Positions 8,780-17,773 of a stretch of 64,000 bases of DNA are shown one piece after another; within the stretch, counting starts at the first letter, position 1, and each line of letters opens with the position of its first letter. Source of the DNA: Klebsiella michiganensis (GTDB taxonomy: Bacteria; Pseudomonadota; Gammaproteobacteria; Enterobacterales; Enterobacteriaceae). A model generated the notes under the pieces. That model saw nothing but the letters and a program-made list of their open reading frames with translations. It was not told where the DNA came from and did not search any database. Location: NCBI GenBank assembly GCA_000963575.1, contig CP011077.1:1302001-1366000 (forward strand), written 5' to 3'. The position numbers and the translations under genes are program-made.

Positions 8780-8803
8780 AGCCTGCCCACAAGGAGAATA
8801 TCG

Positions 8804-9316
8804 ATGAGTCAGGTAAGCGCAGAGTTTATCCCGGCACGTATTGCTATTTTGACGGTGTCCAGCCGTCGTGGTGAAGATGACGACACCTCGGGCCACTACC
8901 TGAGTGAGGTTGCCACGGAAGCGGGGCATCAGGTGGTAGACAAAGCTATCGTCAAAGAAAACCGGTATGCCATCCGGGCCGCAGTTTCACAGTGGATTGC
9001 CGATGAGCAGGTTCAGGTGGTGTTGATTAACGGCGGCACCGGATTTACCGACGGAGACCAGACCCCTGAGGCGCTTCTTCCGCTTTTTGATCGAGAAGTT
9101 GAAGGTTTTGGCGAACTGTTCCGTATGCTCTCCTTTGAAGAGATTGGCACATCCACACTGCAGTCTCGCGCCGTTGCGGGCATGGCTAACAAAACGCTGA
9201 TTTTTGCCATGCCGGGCTCAACCAAGGCCTGCCGAACGGCCTGGGAAAATATCATTCAGCCTCAGCTGGATGCCCGTCAGCGCCCGTGCAATTTCCACCC
9301 ACATATTAAGAAGTAA
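8804..9316 (+). CDS. moaB: molybdopterin adenylyltransferase-like protein
   Basis: A 170-residue MoaB, a MogA-type fold protein of the molybdopterin pathway. The conserved INGGTGFTDGDQTPEAL stretch (molybdopterin-binding loop) is present. In E. coli its enzymatic role is unclear because MogA does adenylylation. Second gene of the moa operon, with AAGGAGAATATCG before the ATG. Confidence 0.96.
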   Translation: MSQVSAEFIPARIAILTVSSRRGEDDDTSGHYLSEVATEAGHQVVDKAIVKENRYAIRAAVSQWIADEQVQVVLINGGTGFTDGDQTPEALLPLFDREVEGFGELFRMLSFEEIGTSTLQSRAVAGMANKTLIFAMPGSTKACRTAWENIIQPQLDARQRPCNFHPHIKK

Positions 9317-9319
9317 GTT

Positions 9320-9805
9320 ATGTCGCACTTGACCCATATTAACGCCGCCGGGGAAGCGCACATGGTGGACGTGTCCGCCAAGGCTGAAACGGTACGTGAA
9401 GCCCGCGCCGAAGCGTTTGTCACCATGCTCCCGGACACGCTGGCGATGATTGTAGATGGCAGCCACCACAAAGGTGACGTTTTTGCCACCGCGCGTATCG
9501 CGGGGATCCAGGCCGCTAAACGCACCTGGGAACTGATCCCGCTTTGCCATCCGCTTTTGCTAAGCAAAGTAGAAGTACAGCTCGAGGCTCAGACCGAGCA
9601 CAGCCGCGTTCGCATCGAGTCCGTATGCCGCCTGACGGGAAAAACCGGTGTAGAAATGGAAGCATTGACTGCGGCCTCCGTCGCCGCGTTGACCATTTAT
9701 GACATGTGCAAGGCCGTGCAAAAAGACATGGTCATCGGCCCGGTACGCTTGCTTGAAAAAAGCGGCGGAAAATCCGGCGATTTTAAGGTGGAAAACCATG
9801 CTTAA
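9320..9805 (+). CDS. moaC: cyclic pyranopterin monophosphate synthase
   Basis: MoaC converts 3',8-cyclo-GTP, made by MoaA, to cyclic pyranopterin monophosphate. The 161-residue product carries the LIPLCHPLLLSKV active-site stretch and the MEALTAASVAALTIYDMCKA helix region. It starts three bases after moaB and its last codons overlap moaD by eight bases. Confidence 0.97.
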   Translation: MSHLTHINAAGEAHMVDVSAKAETVREARAEAFVTMLPDTLAMIVDGSHHKGDVFATARIAGIQAAKRTWELIPLCHPLLLSKVEVQLEAQTEHSRVRIESVCRLTGKTGVEMEALTAASVAALTIYDMCKAVQKDMVIGPVRLLEKSGGKSGDFKVENHA

Positions 9806-10043
9806 TGTCCTGTTTTTTGCCCAGGTACGTGAACTGGTTGGCTGCGACAGCCTGACGCTGGATGAAGCCTACGGCGATGTGGAGCAGTTGCGCGCGGCTT
9901 TGGCCGACAAAGGCAGCCGTTGGGCGCTGGCGCTGGAGTCCGGCAAGCTGCTGGCCGCGGTCAATCAAACGCTGGTGAGCTTCGATCATCCGCTGGCGAA
10001 GGGCGACGAAGTGGCCTTTTTCCCACCGGTGACCGGAGGTTAA
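9798..10043 (+). CDS. moaD: molybdopterin synthase sulfur-carrier subunit
   Basis: MoaD is the ubiquitin-like small subunit that donates sulfur, as a C-terminal thiocarboxylate, to make the dithiolene. The 81-residue product ends FFPPVTGG, with the required double glycine. ATG 9798 (MLNVLFFAQVREL) gives the family's usual length; a longer frame from 9699 would run through moaC. Confidence 0.96.
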   Translation: MLNVLFFAQVRELVGCDSLTLDEAYGDVEQLRAALADKGSRWALALESGKLLAAVNQTLVSFDHPLAKGDEVAFFPPVTGG

Positions 10044-10496
10044 ATGGACAGCACCCGAATCATTGTTGGCCGCGAGAATTTTAACGTCGGCGAAGAGTAT
10101 CAGTGGCTTTCGCAGTGCGATGAAGATGGCGCGGTCGTGACCTTCACCGGTAAAGTTCGCAATCATAACCTCGGCGATAGCGTCAGTGCCCTGACGCTTG
10201 AGCATTACCCGGGAATGACCGAAAAAGCGCTGGCGGAAATTGTGGCCGAGGCCAGAAGCCGTTGGCCGCTGCAGCGTGTGACGGTGATTCACCGCATCGG
10301 TGAGCTGTGGCCTGGGGATGAAATCGTCTTTGTGGGCGTGACGGGCGCGCACCGTAGCTCGGCGTTTGAAGCCGCCCAGTTCATCATGGATTACCTGAAA
10401 ACCCGCGCCCCGTTCTGGAAACGTGAGGCGACCGCCGAAGGGGATCGCTGGGTCGAAGCCAGAGACAGCGATAAGCAGGCGGCTAAACGCTGGTAG
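10044..10496 (+). CDS. moaE: molybdopterin synthase catalytic subunit
   Basis: MoaE, the large subunit of MPT synthase, converts cyclic pyranopterin monophosphate to molybdopterin with MoaD. The 150-residue protein has the HRIGEL segment and the lysine-bearing FWKREATAEGDRW active-site region. Its ATG directly abuts the moaD stop; the ribosome site GGAGG lies within the moaD Gly-Gly codons. Confidence 0.97.
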   Translation: MDSTRIIVGRENFNVGEEYQWLSQCDEDGAVVTFTGKVRNHNLGDSVSALTLEHYPGMTEKALAEIVAEARSRWPLQRVTVIHRIGELWPGDEIVFVGVTGAHRSSAFEAAQFIMDYLKTRAPFWKREATAEGDRWVEARDSDKQAAKRW

Positions 10497-10586
10497 TCTA
10501 CGCGGTTTGTGGGATGTGTTAATCTTAAAGCGGGTGAGCCAAACAGCTCGCGTTAGAAGCTTAATTCACAACACAGAGGAAGCATC

Positions 10587-11297
10587 ATGGACCGATTCCC
10601 GCGTCCCAATGAGACTATCGTACAGCGCGCCAATACGGGTCTTCAGACCTTTATGGCGCAAGTATACGGCTGGATGACCTGCGGTCTACTTTTAACCGCC
10701 TTTATCGCGTGGTACGCGGCGAATACCCCGGCGGTTATGGAATTTGTCTTCTCCAGCAAAATCACCTTCTTTGGTTTGATTATCGTTCAACTGGGGCTGG
10801 TTTTTGTGCTCTCCGGCATGGTGCATAAGCTTAGCGCCGGCGTGGCGACTTCGCTATTCATGCTTTACTCGGCGCTGACCGGGTTGACCATGGCGAGCAT
10901 TTTCCTGGTGTACACCTATTCGTCTATCGCCAGCACGTTTGTGGTGGCCGGTGGGATGTTTGGCGCTATGAGCCTCTACGGCTATACCACCAAACGTGAC
11001 CTGAGCGGCTTCGGCAACATGCTCTTTATGGCGCTGATCGGCATTGTTCTGGCTTCGCTGGTTAACTTCTGGCTGAAAAGCGATGCGCTCATGTGGGCCA
11101 TCACCTACATCGGCGTGGTGGTGTTTGTGGGCTTAACCGCTTATGACACGCAGAAACTGAAAAACATCGGCGAGCAAATTGATACCCGCGACGCGCAAAT
11201 GCTGCGGAAGTACTCGATTCTGGGTGCCCTGACGCTGTATCTCGACTTCATCAACCTGTTCCTGATGCTGTTGCGTATCTTTGGCAATCGCCGTTAA
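10587..11297 (+). CDS. ybhL: Bax inhibitor-1 family inner membrane protein
   Basis: A 236-residue protein of the BI-1/TMBIM family with seven strongly hydrophobic segments, matching E. coli YbhL. The family forms pH-sensitive calcium leak channels in other organisms; the bacterial role is not well defined. It has its own spacer from moaE (about 90 bases) and a UUCG-capped terminator after it, so it is probably a single-gene transcript. Confidence 0.93.
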   Translation: MDRFPRPNETIVQRANTGLQTFMAQVYGWMTCGLLLTAFIAWYAANTPAVMEFVFSSKITFFGLIIVQLGLVFVLSGMVHKLSAGVATSLFMLYSALTGLTMASIFLVYTYSSIASTFVVAGGMFGAMSLYGYTTKRDLSGFGNMLFMALIGIVLASLVNFWLKSDALMWAITYIGVVVFVGLTAYDTQKLKNIGEQIDTRDAQMLRKYSILGALTLYLDFINLFLMLLRIFGNRR

Positions 11298-11304
11298 TAT
11301 GCCC

Positions 11305-11331
11305 CTCCCTCTCCTTCGGGAGAGGGGTTTT
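11305..11331 (+). terminator. rho-independent terminator after ybhL
   Basis: CCCTCTCC (11307-11314) pairs with GGAGAGGG (11319-11326) around a TTCG tetraloop and is followed by GTTTT. The sequence also resembles the CCCTCTCC-type dispersed repeats found elsewhere in the window. Confidence 0.7.
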
Positions 11332-11480
11332 CCCCGCAGTTTTGCATTTCCTCCCGGTACTTTTGCCTGTCTGAACGGAAATATATTGCAATATCTGTCA
11401 CAAAAAGGGGGCGTATTGAGGAAATTTCCGTACACTTGCGTACTCTGATTAACAGGAAGAAATATTCCAGGAGATAAAGC

Positions 11481-11888
11481 ATGAAGTGGCAACAACGTGT
11501 AAGAGTGAGAACCGGACTGGGTTGCTGGCAGATTATGCTGCATCTTGCGGTGGTCGCTGCGCTGCTCGTTGGCTGGAAAACCGCGACCCTGATCCCCGTG
11601 GGCGTGGGGCTGTGCCTGCTTTATGTTGCCACCGTGGTGATGATGTTTATCTTCCAGCGTTTTCACACCGGCCTGCTGCGCGACATTGGTGATTTCCTCG
11701 AAGAGTTGACCACCACCTGGTATTTTGGCAACGCGATGATTGCATTGTGGCTGCTGTCACGCGTGGTGCAGAGTCACCTGATTCTGGCGCTCGCCGGCCT
11801 GGCAATGCTCGCCGGACCGGCTATCTTCTCCCTGCTCGCGAAAGACAAGTCACGCAATCTTTCGCCTAAACATCCAGTACGCCGCTGA
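11481..11888 (+). CDS. ybhQ: inner membrane protein YbhQ
   Basis: A 135-residue protein with about four hydrophobic segments and a basic start and end, very close to E. coli YbhQ (the central ELTTTWYFG and the LLAKDK...SKHxVRR tail). Function unknown. A ribosome site (CCAGGAGATAAAGC) precedes the ATG. Its 3' end overlaps the 3' end of convergent ybhR by 39 bases. Confidence 0.92.
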   Translation: MKWQQRVRVRTGLGCWQIMLHLAVVAALLVGWKTATLIPVGVGLCLLYVATVVMMFIFQRFHTGLLRDIGDFLEELTTTWYFGNAMIALWLLSRVVQSHLILALAGLAMLAGPAIFSLLAKDKSRNLSPKHPVRR

Positions 11889-12956
11889 TCCCGTTGTGGC
11901 CGCAATGACCAGGAGCGGCCACAGACTCTGCCAGACAATCCCAAAGCTCGCATCCTTCAGGTAAATCTGCTTGGTAATGTCGGTGAAATGACGAATGGGG
12001 TTTATCCACGTTAAATCCTGCAGCCACACCGGCATGTTTTCCACCGGTGAGACATAGCCGGAAAGTAGAATCGCCGGCATCATAAAGACAAACACGCCAA
12101 TAAACGCCTGCTGCTGGGTTGCGCAGAGGGCGGAAATCAGCAGCCCAAACCCCACCAGCGACAGCCCATAGATAATCATCGTGAAGTAAAACAGCAGCAG
12201 CGAGCCGGAGAAGGGGATGTGATAACCCCAAATACCCACCGCCAGCACAATGGTGGCCTGTACCAGCGCGACAATCTGGGCGGGAACCGCTTTGCCAACA
12301 AAAATTTGCCAGGTAGCCAGCGGGGAAACCAACAGCTGATCGAGCGTGCCTTGCTCGCGTTCGCGAGCCACCGAGAGGGAGGTCACAATCATCACCCCGA
12401 TGGTGGTTATCATCGCAATCAGCGACGGTACCACAAACCATTTGTAATCGAGGTTAGGGTTATACCAGTTGCGGATTGTCAGCTCGCTGTTGTTGGGTTC
12501 AGGCATGCCGGCCATCAGCTCTTGCTGATAGTTATTGACGATTTGCTGGAGGTAATTCGCGGCAATCTGCGCGCTGTTTGAGTTACGCCCGTCGAGCAGA
12601 ATTTGCAGTTTCGCCGGATTCTGACTGGCAATATCCCGCGAAAAGTTCGCCGGGAAGCGAATCAGCAGAAGCGCTTTTTGGTTGTCTATAGTCGGCTGTA
12701 TCTCCTGAGGGCTTTTTAGCAGCAGTACGTGGCTGAAGGCGCTGGCGCGAGCAAAGCGCTGGGTTAGCTCAATCGAGTGGTTGCCGTTGTCTTCGTTATA
12801 GATAGCGATGGTGGCATTGGTCACCTCAAGCGTGGCGGCAAACGGGAACAAAAGCACCTGAATCAGCACCGGCAAAATCAGAATGGCGCGGGTCTGAGGC
12901 TCGCGCAGCAGCGACTGCAGCTCTTTGCGAATTAACGTCCATAAACGATAAAACAT
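11850..12956 (-). CDS. ybhR: ABC exporter permease YbhR
   Basis: An ABC-2 type permease of 368 residues: one N-terminal transmembrane helix, a large periplasmic domain (residues about 45-170) and five more helices, including the ABC-2 signature region with AREREQGTLDQLLVSP. It pairs with YbhS, the YbhF ATPase and the YbhG fusion protein. In E. coli YbhFSR has been linked to drug and cation efflux. Fourth gene of the cecR-ybhGFSR operon. Confidence 0.95.
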   Translation of the reverse strand: MFYRLWTLIRKELQSLLREPQTRAILILPVLIQVLLFPFAATLEVTNATIAIYNEDNGNHSIELTQRFARASAFSHVLLLKSPQEIQPTIDNQKALLLIRFPANFSRDIASQNPAKLQILLDGRNSNSAQIAANYLQQIVNNYQQELMAGMPEPNNSELTIRNWYNPNLDYKWFVVPSLIAMITTIGVMIVTSLSVAREREQGTLDQLLVSPLATWQIFVGKAVPAQIVALVQATIVLAVGIWGYHIPFSGSLLLFYFTMIIYGLSLVGFGLLISALCATQQQAFIGVFVFMMPAILLSGYVSPVENMPVWLQDLTWINPIRHFTDITKQIYLKDASFGIVWQSLWPLLVIAATTGSAAYWMFRRKIA

Positions 12957-12966
12957 GCTTTCTCCC

Positions 12967-14106
12967 TTAATCGAGCCGGCGTTTGGTTTTCAGCGCCGTG
13001 AGGCCGATAAACATCACCGCCGAGGCAATCAAAAACAGCGTATTGACGATCAGCACTGAGGTGATATTCCCCGCCAGAAACAGGCTTTGCAGGGTACTGA
13101 CGAAGTAGCGCGCCGGGATGACGTAGGTCACTGCCCGGATAATGGCCGGCATGCTGTCTATCTGGAAAATAAAGCCTGACAGCATAATAGAAGGTAAAAA
13201 TGCGGCGTTCAGTGCGACCTGGGCGGCGTTGAACTGGTTACGCGTAATGGTGGAAATCAGCAGCCCCATGCCCAGCGTGCTGAGTAAAAACAGGCTGGTT
13301 ATCAGAAACAGCAGCACCAGCGAGCCGCGCCAGGGGACACCGAGGATAAACACCGTCACGAGCATGCAAAGCAGCATGGCTAACATCCCCAGCACATAAT
13401 AGGGCACCAGCTTGCAGAGCAGCAGTTCAGCCCGCGTAACTTGGGTGGAAAGCAGAGCCTCCATGGTGCCGCGCTCCCATTCCCGAGCCACCACAAGAGA
13501 AGTCAGTATCGCGCCAATGACCGTCATGATGATGGTCACCGCGCCGGGAATAATAAAGTGCTGGCTGATGGCGGCGGGGTTAAACCAATAGCGCAGCTGC
13601 ACGTCGATTAAGGGTTCAAAATGCTCCCCGCGATCTTCTGCCCGCTGCTGTTGCCAAAGTTGCCAGATCCCCTGCATATACCCCTGAACAAAGTTAGCCG
13701 TATTGGGCTCGCTGCCGTCGGTGATCACCTGAATCGGGGCCGTTGCGCCGGGGCGAGCCATATTCTGCGCAAAATCGGGAGGGATAGTCACCATGCCGCG
13801 AATCTTTCCGGCCTGCATCAGCTGAATCAACTGCTCACGGTTATCGCTGATGGTGGGCTCAATAAACGGCGAGGCGCTAATGGCGTGGGTGAAGTCCAGC
13901 GCGTCTTCGCTCTGCTGCTCAATCAGCACGCCGACGTGGAGGCGACTGGAGTCAAGGTTAATGCCGTAGCCGAAGATAAACAGCAACAGAAGTGGGATAA
14001 CCACGGCGATTAACCAACTGCTGGGATCGCGCACGATTTGCCGGGTTTCTTTCACACACAGGGCGCGCACGCGGCGCCACGATATCCCTGGGCTATGTTC
14101 GCTCAT
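12967..14106 (-). CDS. ybhS: ABC exporter permease YbhS
   Basis: The partner permease, 379 residues, same layout as YbhR (TM1 near residues 30-50, periplasmic domain, then AREWERGTMEALLSTQVTRAE and five helices). The ATG overlaps the end of ybhF by 14 bases, and ten bases separate its stop from ybhR, showing coupled translation. Confidence 0.95.
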   Translation of the reverse strand: MSEHSPGISWRRVRALCVKETRQIVRDPSSWLIAVVIPLLLLFIFGYGINLDSSRLHVGVLIEQQSEDALDFTHAISASPFIEPTISDNREQLIQLMQAGKIRGMVTIPPDFAQNMARPGATAPIQVITDGSEPNTANFVQGYMQGIWQLWQQQRAEDRGEHFEPLIDVQLRYWFNPAAISQHFIIPGAVTIIMTVIGAILTSLVVAREWERGTMEALLSTQVTRAELLLCKLVPYYVLGMLAMLLCMLVTVFILGVPWRGSLVLLFLITSLFLLSTLGMGLLISTITRNQFNAAQVALNAAFLPSIMLSGFIFQIDSMPAIIRAVTYVIPARYFVSTLQSLFLAGNITSVLIVNTLFLIASAVMFIGLTALKTKRRLD

Positions 14107-15841
14107 CGCTGTGTTCCTTATCCCATTCGTGAATCAGCCCAATAAACGCCTGCTCCATGGTAGGGTCTGGCGTCTCGCTATCCGCCACCTGCTGCTTCAG
14201 ATCGTCCGGCGTGCCGCTGGCAATCAGCTTGCCGCGATACACCAGCCCGATGCGGTCGCAGTATTCGGCCTCATCCATAAAGTGAGTGGTCACCATCACA
14301 GTCACGCCTTTCTCAACCATACTGTTGATATGCAGCCAGAATTCACGGCGGGTAATAGGGTCCACGCCGGAAGTGGGTTCGTCGAGAAACAGAATATCCG
14401 GTTCGTGCATCAGCGAGCAGGCAAGCGCCAGCCGCTGCTTAAAGCCCAGCGGCAGCGAATCCGTGGTGCTATTGGCGATAGGCTTCAGCGCAAATGCTTC
14501 GCTCATGCGGGCAATTTTATCCTGCTGAGCACGTCCGCGAAGGCCATACACCCCGGAGAAGAAACGTAGGTTTTGCGCCACCGTCAGGTTGCCGTAGAGG
14601 GAGAATTTTTGTGCCATATAGCCCAGACGCTGGCGCGCCTTTCCGGAACTGGTCTTCAGGTCCATATCCAGCACCAGCGCTTTGCCCGAAGTGGGGACTA
14701 ACAAACCGCACATCATCTTGAAGGTGGTGGATTTGCCGGCCCCGTTGGGGCCAAGCAGTCCGAAGATTTCTCCCCGCTTAACGGCAAAGTTAACGTGGTC
14801 GGTTGCTGCAAAGTCGCCGAATTTTTTGGTTAACTCTTCGGCCTGAATCACCGTCTCCCCGGACTCGCCGTCAATGGTATGAAGAATATCGCCGAGCGGA
14901 GATTCGTTCGCGGCGGCCCCTCCCAGCAAATCAATGAAGGCGTCTTCAAAGCGTGGATCGGTCTCTTTCAGGCCAGACTCGGGCACGTTCAGGGCGGTAG
15001 CCAGGTCACTCACGCTTGCCTCTTTGGCAAGGATCAGCCGCACCGAGCGCCCCTGAATCACGCCGTCGCTGACCTGCGGTAGCTTCAGAGCGCGCTGAAG
15101 AAGCTGGCGGTTATTCTCCTGCTCATGGCTGACCAGCAGCGAACGCCCGGCCATCTTCTGCGTCAGCGCTTTCGGCGCCCCGTGGTAAAGCAGCTCGCCT
15201 TCGTTCATCAGCAGAATTTCCCGGCACTGCTCGGCTTCATCGAGATACGATGTGCTCCAGAGGATCAGCATGCCTTCGCCCGCCAGCTCGTGCACCATTT
15301 GCCACAATTCTCGCCGGGATATAGGGTCTACGCCCACACCAGGCTCATCCAGCAACAGTACTTTCGGCTGGCCGACAAGGGTACAGGCGAGGCCTAGCTT
15401 TTGTTTCATCCCCCCCGAGAGCTTGCCCGCCAGCCGTTCGGTAAATGGCCCCAGTGAGGTGAATTCCAGCAGCCGGGCAAATGTGCTCTTACGTTGCTCT
15501 CCGGTAACGCCCCGCAGGTCCGCATAGAGGGTGAGGTTTTCCATGACCGTTAAATCTTCGTACAGGCCAAATTTCTGCGGCATGTAGCCCAGTTCGGCAT
15601 GCAGGGCACGATCGTCTTTAATCGGATCGAGGCCGATAACTGAGGCGGTGCCTTCGCTCGGCTGCAGCAGCCCGGCAAGCATCCTCATGAGCGTCGTTTT
15701 CCCCGCGCCGTCTGGGCCTACCAGTCCGGTGACAGCCCCGGCGTGAATTTCGCAATCCAGGCTGGCGACGGCCGGTTTTTCAAGGCCAGGGAAACGCTTA
15801 ACCAGCCCCTGCAGGCGAATGACTGCGTCATTGCTGCTCAT
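14093..15841 (-). CDS. ybhF: tandem-domain ABC exporter ATPase YbhF
   Basis: A 582-residue protein with two full ATPase domains. First: Walker A GPDGAGKTT, signature LSGGMKQ, Walker B LLLDEP. Second: GPNGAGKST, LPLGFKQ in place of LSGGQ, then LFLDEPTSG. The altered second signature is also in E. coli YbhF. I chose ATG 15841, which has GGTGG eight bases upstream; a GTG at 15853 is also open. It overlaps the end of ybhG by 14 bases. Confidence 0.95.
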   Translation of the reverse strand: MSSNDAVIRLQGLVKRFPGLEKPAVASLDCEIHAGAVTGLVGPDGAGKTTLMRMLAGLLQPSEGTASVIGLDPIKDDRALHAELGYMPQKFGLYEDLTVMENLTLYADLRGVTGEQRKSTFARLLEFTSLGPFTERLAGKLSGGMKQKLGLACTLVGQPKVLLLDEPGVGVDPISRRELWQMVHELAGEGMLILWSTSYLDEAEQCREILLMNEGELLYHGAPKALTQKMAGRSLLVSHEQENNRQLLQRALKLPQVSDGVIQGRSVRLILAKEASVSDLATALNVPESGLKETDPRFEDAFIDLLGGAAANESPLGDILHTIDGESGETVIQAEELTKKFGDFAATDHVNFAVKRGEIFGLLGPNGAGKSTTFKMMCGLLVPTSGKALVLDMDLKTSSGKARQRLGYMAQKFSLYGNLTVAQNLRFFSGVYGLRGRAQQDKIARMSEAFALKPIANSTTDSLPLGFKQRLALACSLMHEPDILFLDEPTSGVDPITRREFWLHINSMVEKGVTVMVTTHFMDEAEYCDRIGLVYRGKLIASGTPDDLKQQVADSETPDPTMEQAFIGLIHEWDKEHSDERT

Positions 15842-16838
15842 GCTGGGTTCCACCGTTGAATTTCACCGTAACGGGCATGCCCTGACGCAGTGCGTCATCT
15901 GCATCGGTAACAATAATGCGTAGGCGATAGACTAAATCGGTGCGCAGATCCGGGGTTTCAACAGTTTTGGGGGTGAACTCCGCCGTCGGGGACACAAAGC
16001 CCACCTTGCCGTGGTAAGGCTTGTTCGGGCGGCCATCGGTATAAATCAGCAGTTCGCTGCCGGGTTTGGCCTGCCCCAGATTGGTTTCGTCAATATAGGC
16101 GCGAACCCACACCGGGCGAGTGAGTGAAAGGGTGAGCACCGTACTGCCCGCATTAAGCATGCTGCCTGGCTCAACTGCCCGGGTGAGCAACGTGCCGTCA
16201 GAAGGGGCGAGCAGCGTGGTGTCCTGCAGATCAAGCTGCGACTGAGCCAGCTGCGCTTTGGCTTGCTGAAGGCTGGCCTGCGCCTGAGCAATTTCCTGCG
16301 GGCGATTGCCGCTGCGGTACTGGCTGAGCTTATCCTGGGCCGCTTTCAGCGTGGCTTTTGCCTGGTCGCTTGATGAACGGGCGTTGGCTAAATCATTCGC
16401 CGAGATGGTTTTGGTCGCCCACAGTCCCTGCTGGCGCTGATAGAAGTTTTGCGCATAATCATAGGCCGCCTGCGCCTGGTTAACCTGCGCCGCTGCCTGG
16501 GCTATTTCTTCGTCGCGGTAGCCCGCAATAATTAAATCGTATTTGGCCTGGGCGGCCGCAACGTTGGCCTCGGCCTGACGCAAAGCATTTTCATACGGCG
16601 CTTTATCTATCAGCCCAAGGGGTTCACCGGTTTTGATAGCATCGCCTTCATCGACCTCAAGCGCCGCGAGTCGACCTCCCACGCGGAAGCTGAGGTTAAC
16701 GGTGCGAATATCCACGTTGCCGTAAAGCGTTAGCTCGCTGTTTTGCTGACTCTGATACCACTTCCAGCCGCCAAACGCCGCGGCCACGAGCGCTATTATC
16801 ACAATGACGGCAATCACCGGCTTCTTATTGTTCATCAC
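15828..16838 (-). CDS. ybhG: HlyD-family membrane fusion protein YbhG
   Basis: The 336-residue periplasmic adaptor of the YbhGFSR exporter. It has an N-terminal membrane anchor (residues about 8-25), a biotinyl-lipoyl half (NLSFRVGGRL), a long alpha-helical hairpin rich in Ala/Gln (about residues 90-210) and a beta-barrel end. E. coli YbhG is 332 residues. Its ATG overlaps the end of cecR by 14 bases. Confidence 0.95.
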   Translation of the reverse strand: MMNNKKPVIAVIVIIALVAAAFGGWKWYQSQQNSELTLYGNVDIRTVNLSFRVGGRLAALEVDEGDAIKTGEPLGLIDKAPYENALRQAEANVAAAQAKYDLIIAGYRDEEIAQAAAQVNQAQAAYDYAQNFYQRQQGLWATKTISANDLANARSSSDQAKATLKAAQDKLSQYRSGNRPQEIAQAQASLQQAKAQLAQSQLDLQDTTLLAPSDGTLLTRAVEPGSMLNAGSTVLTLSLTRPVWVRAYIDETNLGQAKPGSELLIYTDGRPNKPYHGKVGFVSPTAEFTPKTVETPDLRTDLVYRLRIIVTDADDALRQGMPVTVKFNGGTQHEQQ

Positions 16839-17520
16839 TAGCGTTTCCTCTGTTTACGGATAATCCCTGCAGGATGAAATCAACGTGGCTCAGCACCACG
16901 CGGCTTATTTGCTGCACCTTTGCCTGGTCAAACTGAGGCCAGCCGGTACGCAACAGGATGGTTTCTCGCCCAAGCCGGAAGGCCAGCACCTGGCCGAGCA
17001 GCGTGTGGGTATGCAAGATGGTGTCGGTATCAAAAGGATCCCGCCCGGTGTAATGCGCCACCAGCGTGGTTAGCAGGGAGTGCATCGGGTCGATAACCTG
17101 CTGGTGAATAAGCTGATAAGCGGCGGTGGGGGAAAGCTGTTCGCGGGAAATAAATTTACTCAGGTTGAGGGTATCGTCTGCGGTCAACAGGGCTAGCATT
17201 TGCCCGAGCGCGGTATGGATCAGATGCCGTATTTTCTCTTTGTCGGGGGCGGGCTGGCACAGCAAGGCTTCTGCGGCCGCAACATGCTCGTGAAAGTTAC
17301 CGCTGATAAAGTCAGCAATCCACTGCGCGGAAGCCATATAAAGCGCTTCTTTGGAGCCAAAGTAATAGGTTATCGCGGCTATGTTTTGCCCGGCCTGTGC
17401 GGCGATATCTCGCGTTGTGGCGTGCAAGCCGTACTCGGCAAATTGCGCAATGGCGGCGCTGATTAGCGTATTTTTAGCCTGTTCGCCCCGGCTGGTGACG
17501 GGCGTCGGCGAAGGTGTCAT
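16825..17520 (-). CDS. cecR: TetR-family repressor CecR
   Basis: A 231-residue TetR regulator with the helix-turn-helix in residues about 30-60 (TTRDIAAQAGQNIAAITYYFGSKEALY), matching E. coli CecR (YbiH), which controls ybhGFSR and rhlE and affects cefoperazone and chloramphenicol sensitivity. The operator palindrome at 17538-17557, between cecR and rhlE, fits control of both directions. Confidence 0.93.
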   Translation of the reverse strand: MTPSPTPVTSRGEQAKNTLISAAIAQFAEYGLHATTRDIAAQAGQNIAAITYYFGSKEALYMASAQWIADFISGNFHEHVAAAEALLCQPAPDKEKIRHLIHTALGQMLALLTADDTLNLSKFISREQLSPTAAYQLIHQQVIDPMHSLLTTLVAHYTGRDPFDTDTILHTHTLLGQVLAFRLGRETILLRTGWPQFDQAKVQQISRVVLSHVDFILQGLSVNRGNASDEQ

Positions 17521-17537
17521 ACCGACCTCTTAAAATA

Positions 17538-17557
17538 TTAATCAATCGATTGATTAA
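17538..17557. promoter_or_regulatory. CecR operator palindrome
   Basis: A perfect 20-base palindrome made of TTAATCAATC and its complement lies 17 bases upstream of cecR and on the rhlE side too. Position and symmetry point to the CecR dimer site for both cecR-ybhGFSR and rhlE. CecR acting on this spacer is known in E. coli; this exact site is inferred. Confidence 0.8.
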
Positions 17558-17773
17558 GAGTAAGCAAAGTTATCAACCCTGTCCAGCGCGAGGCTTTATT
17601 CTGCCGGTGGCACAGAAAGTGAGAATTTATGCGGAAGATCACAAAAACTGCTACACTGCTCGCGAACGGCGCCGTGGTTTGCGCCTCCTCTCTTCGCCAG
17701 CTTAGCGCTGGCGCGTGATGTTCCCCCTGGAAACTACACCGCACAATGCGGTCAGGGCGGTTCTGGAGTTCCT

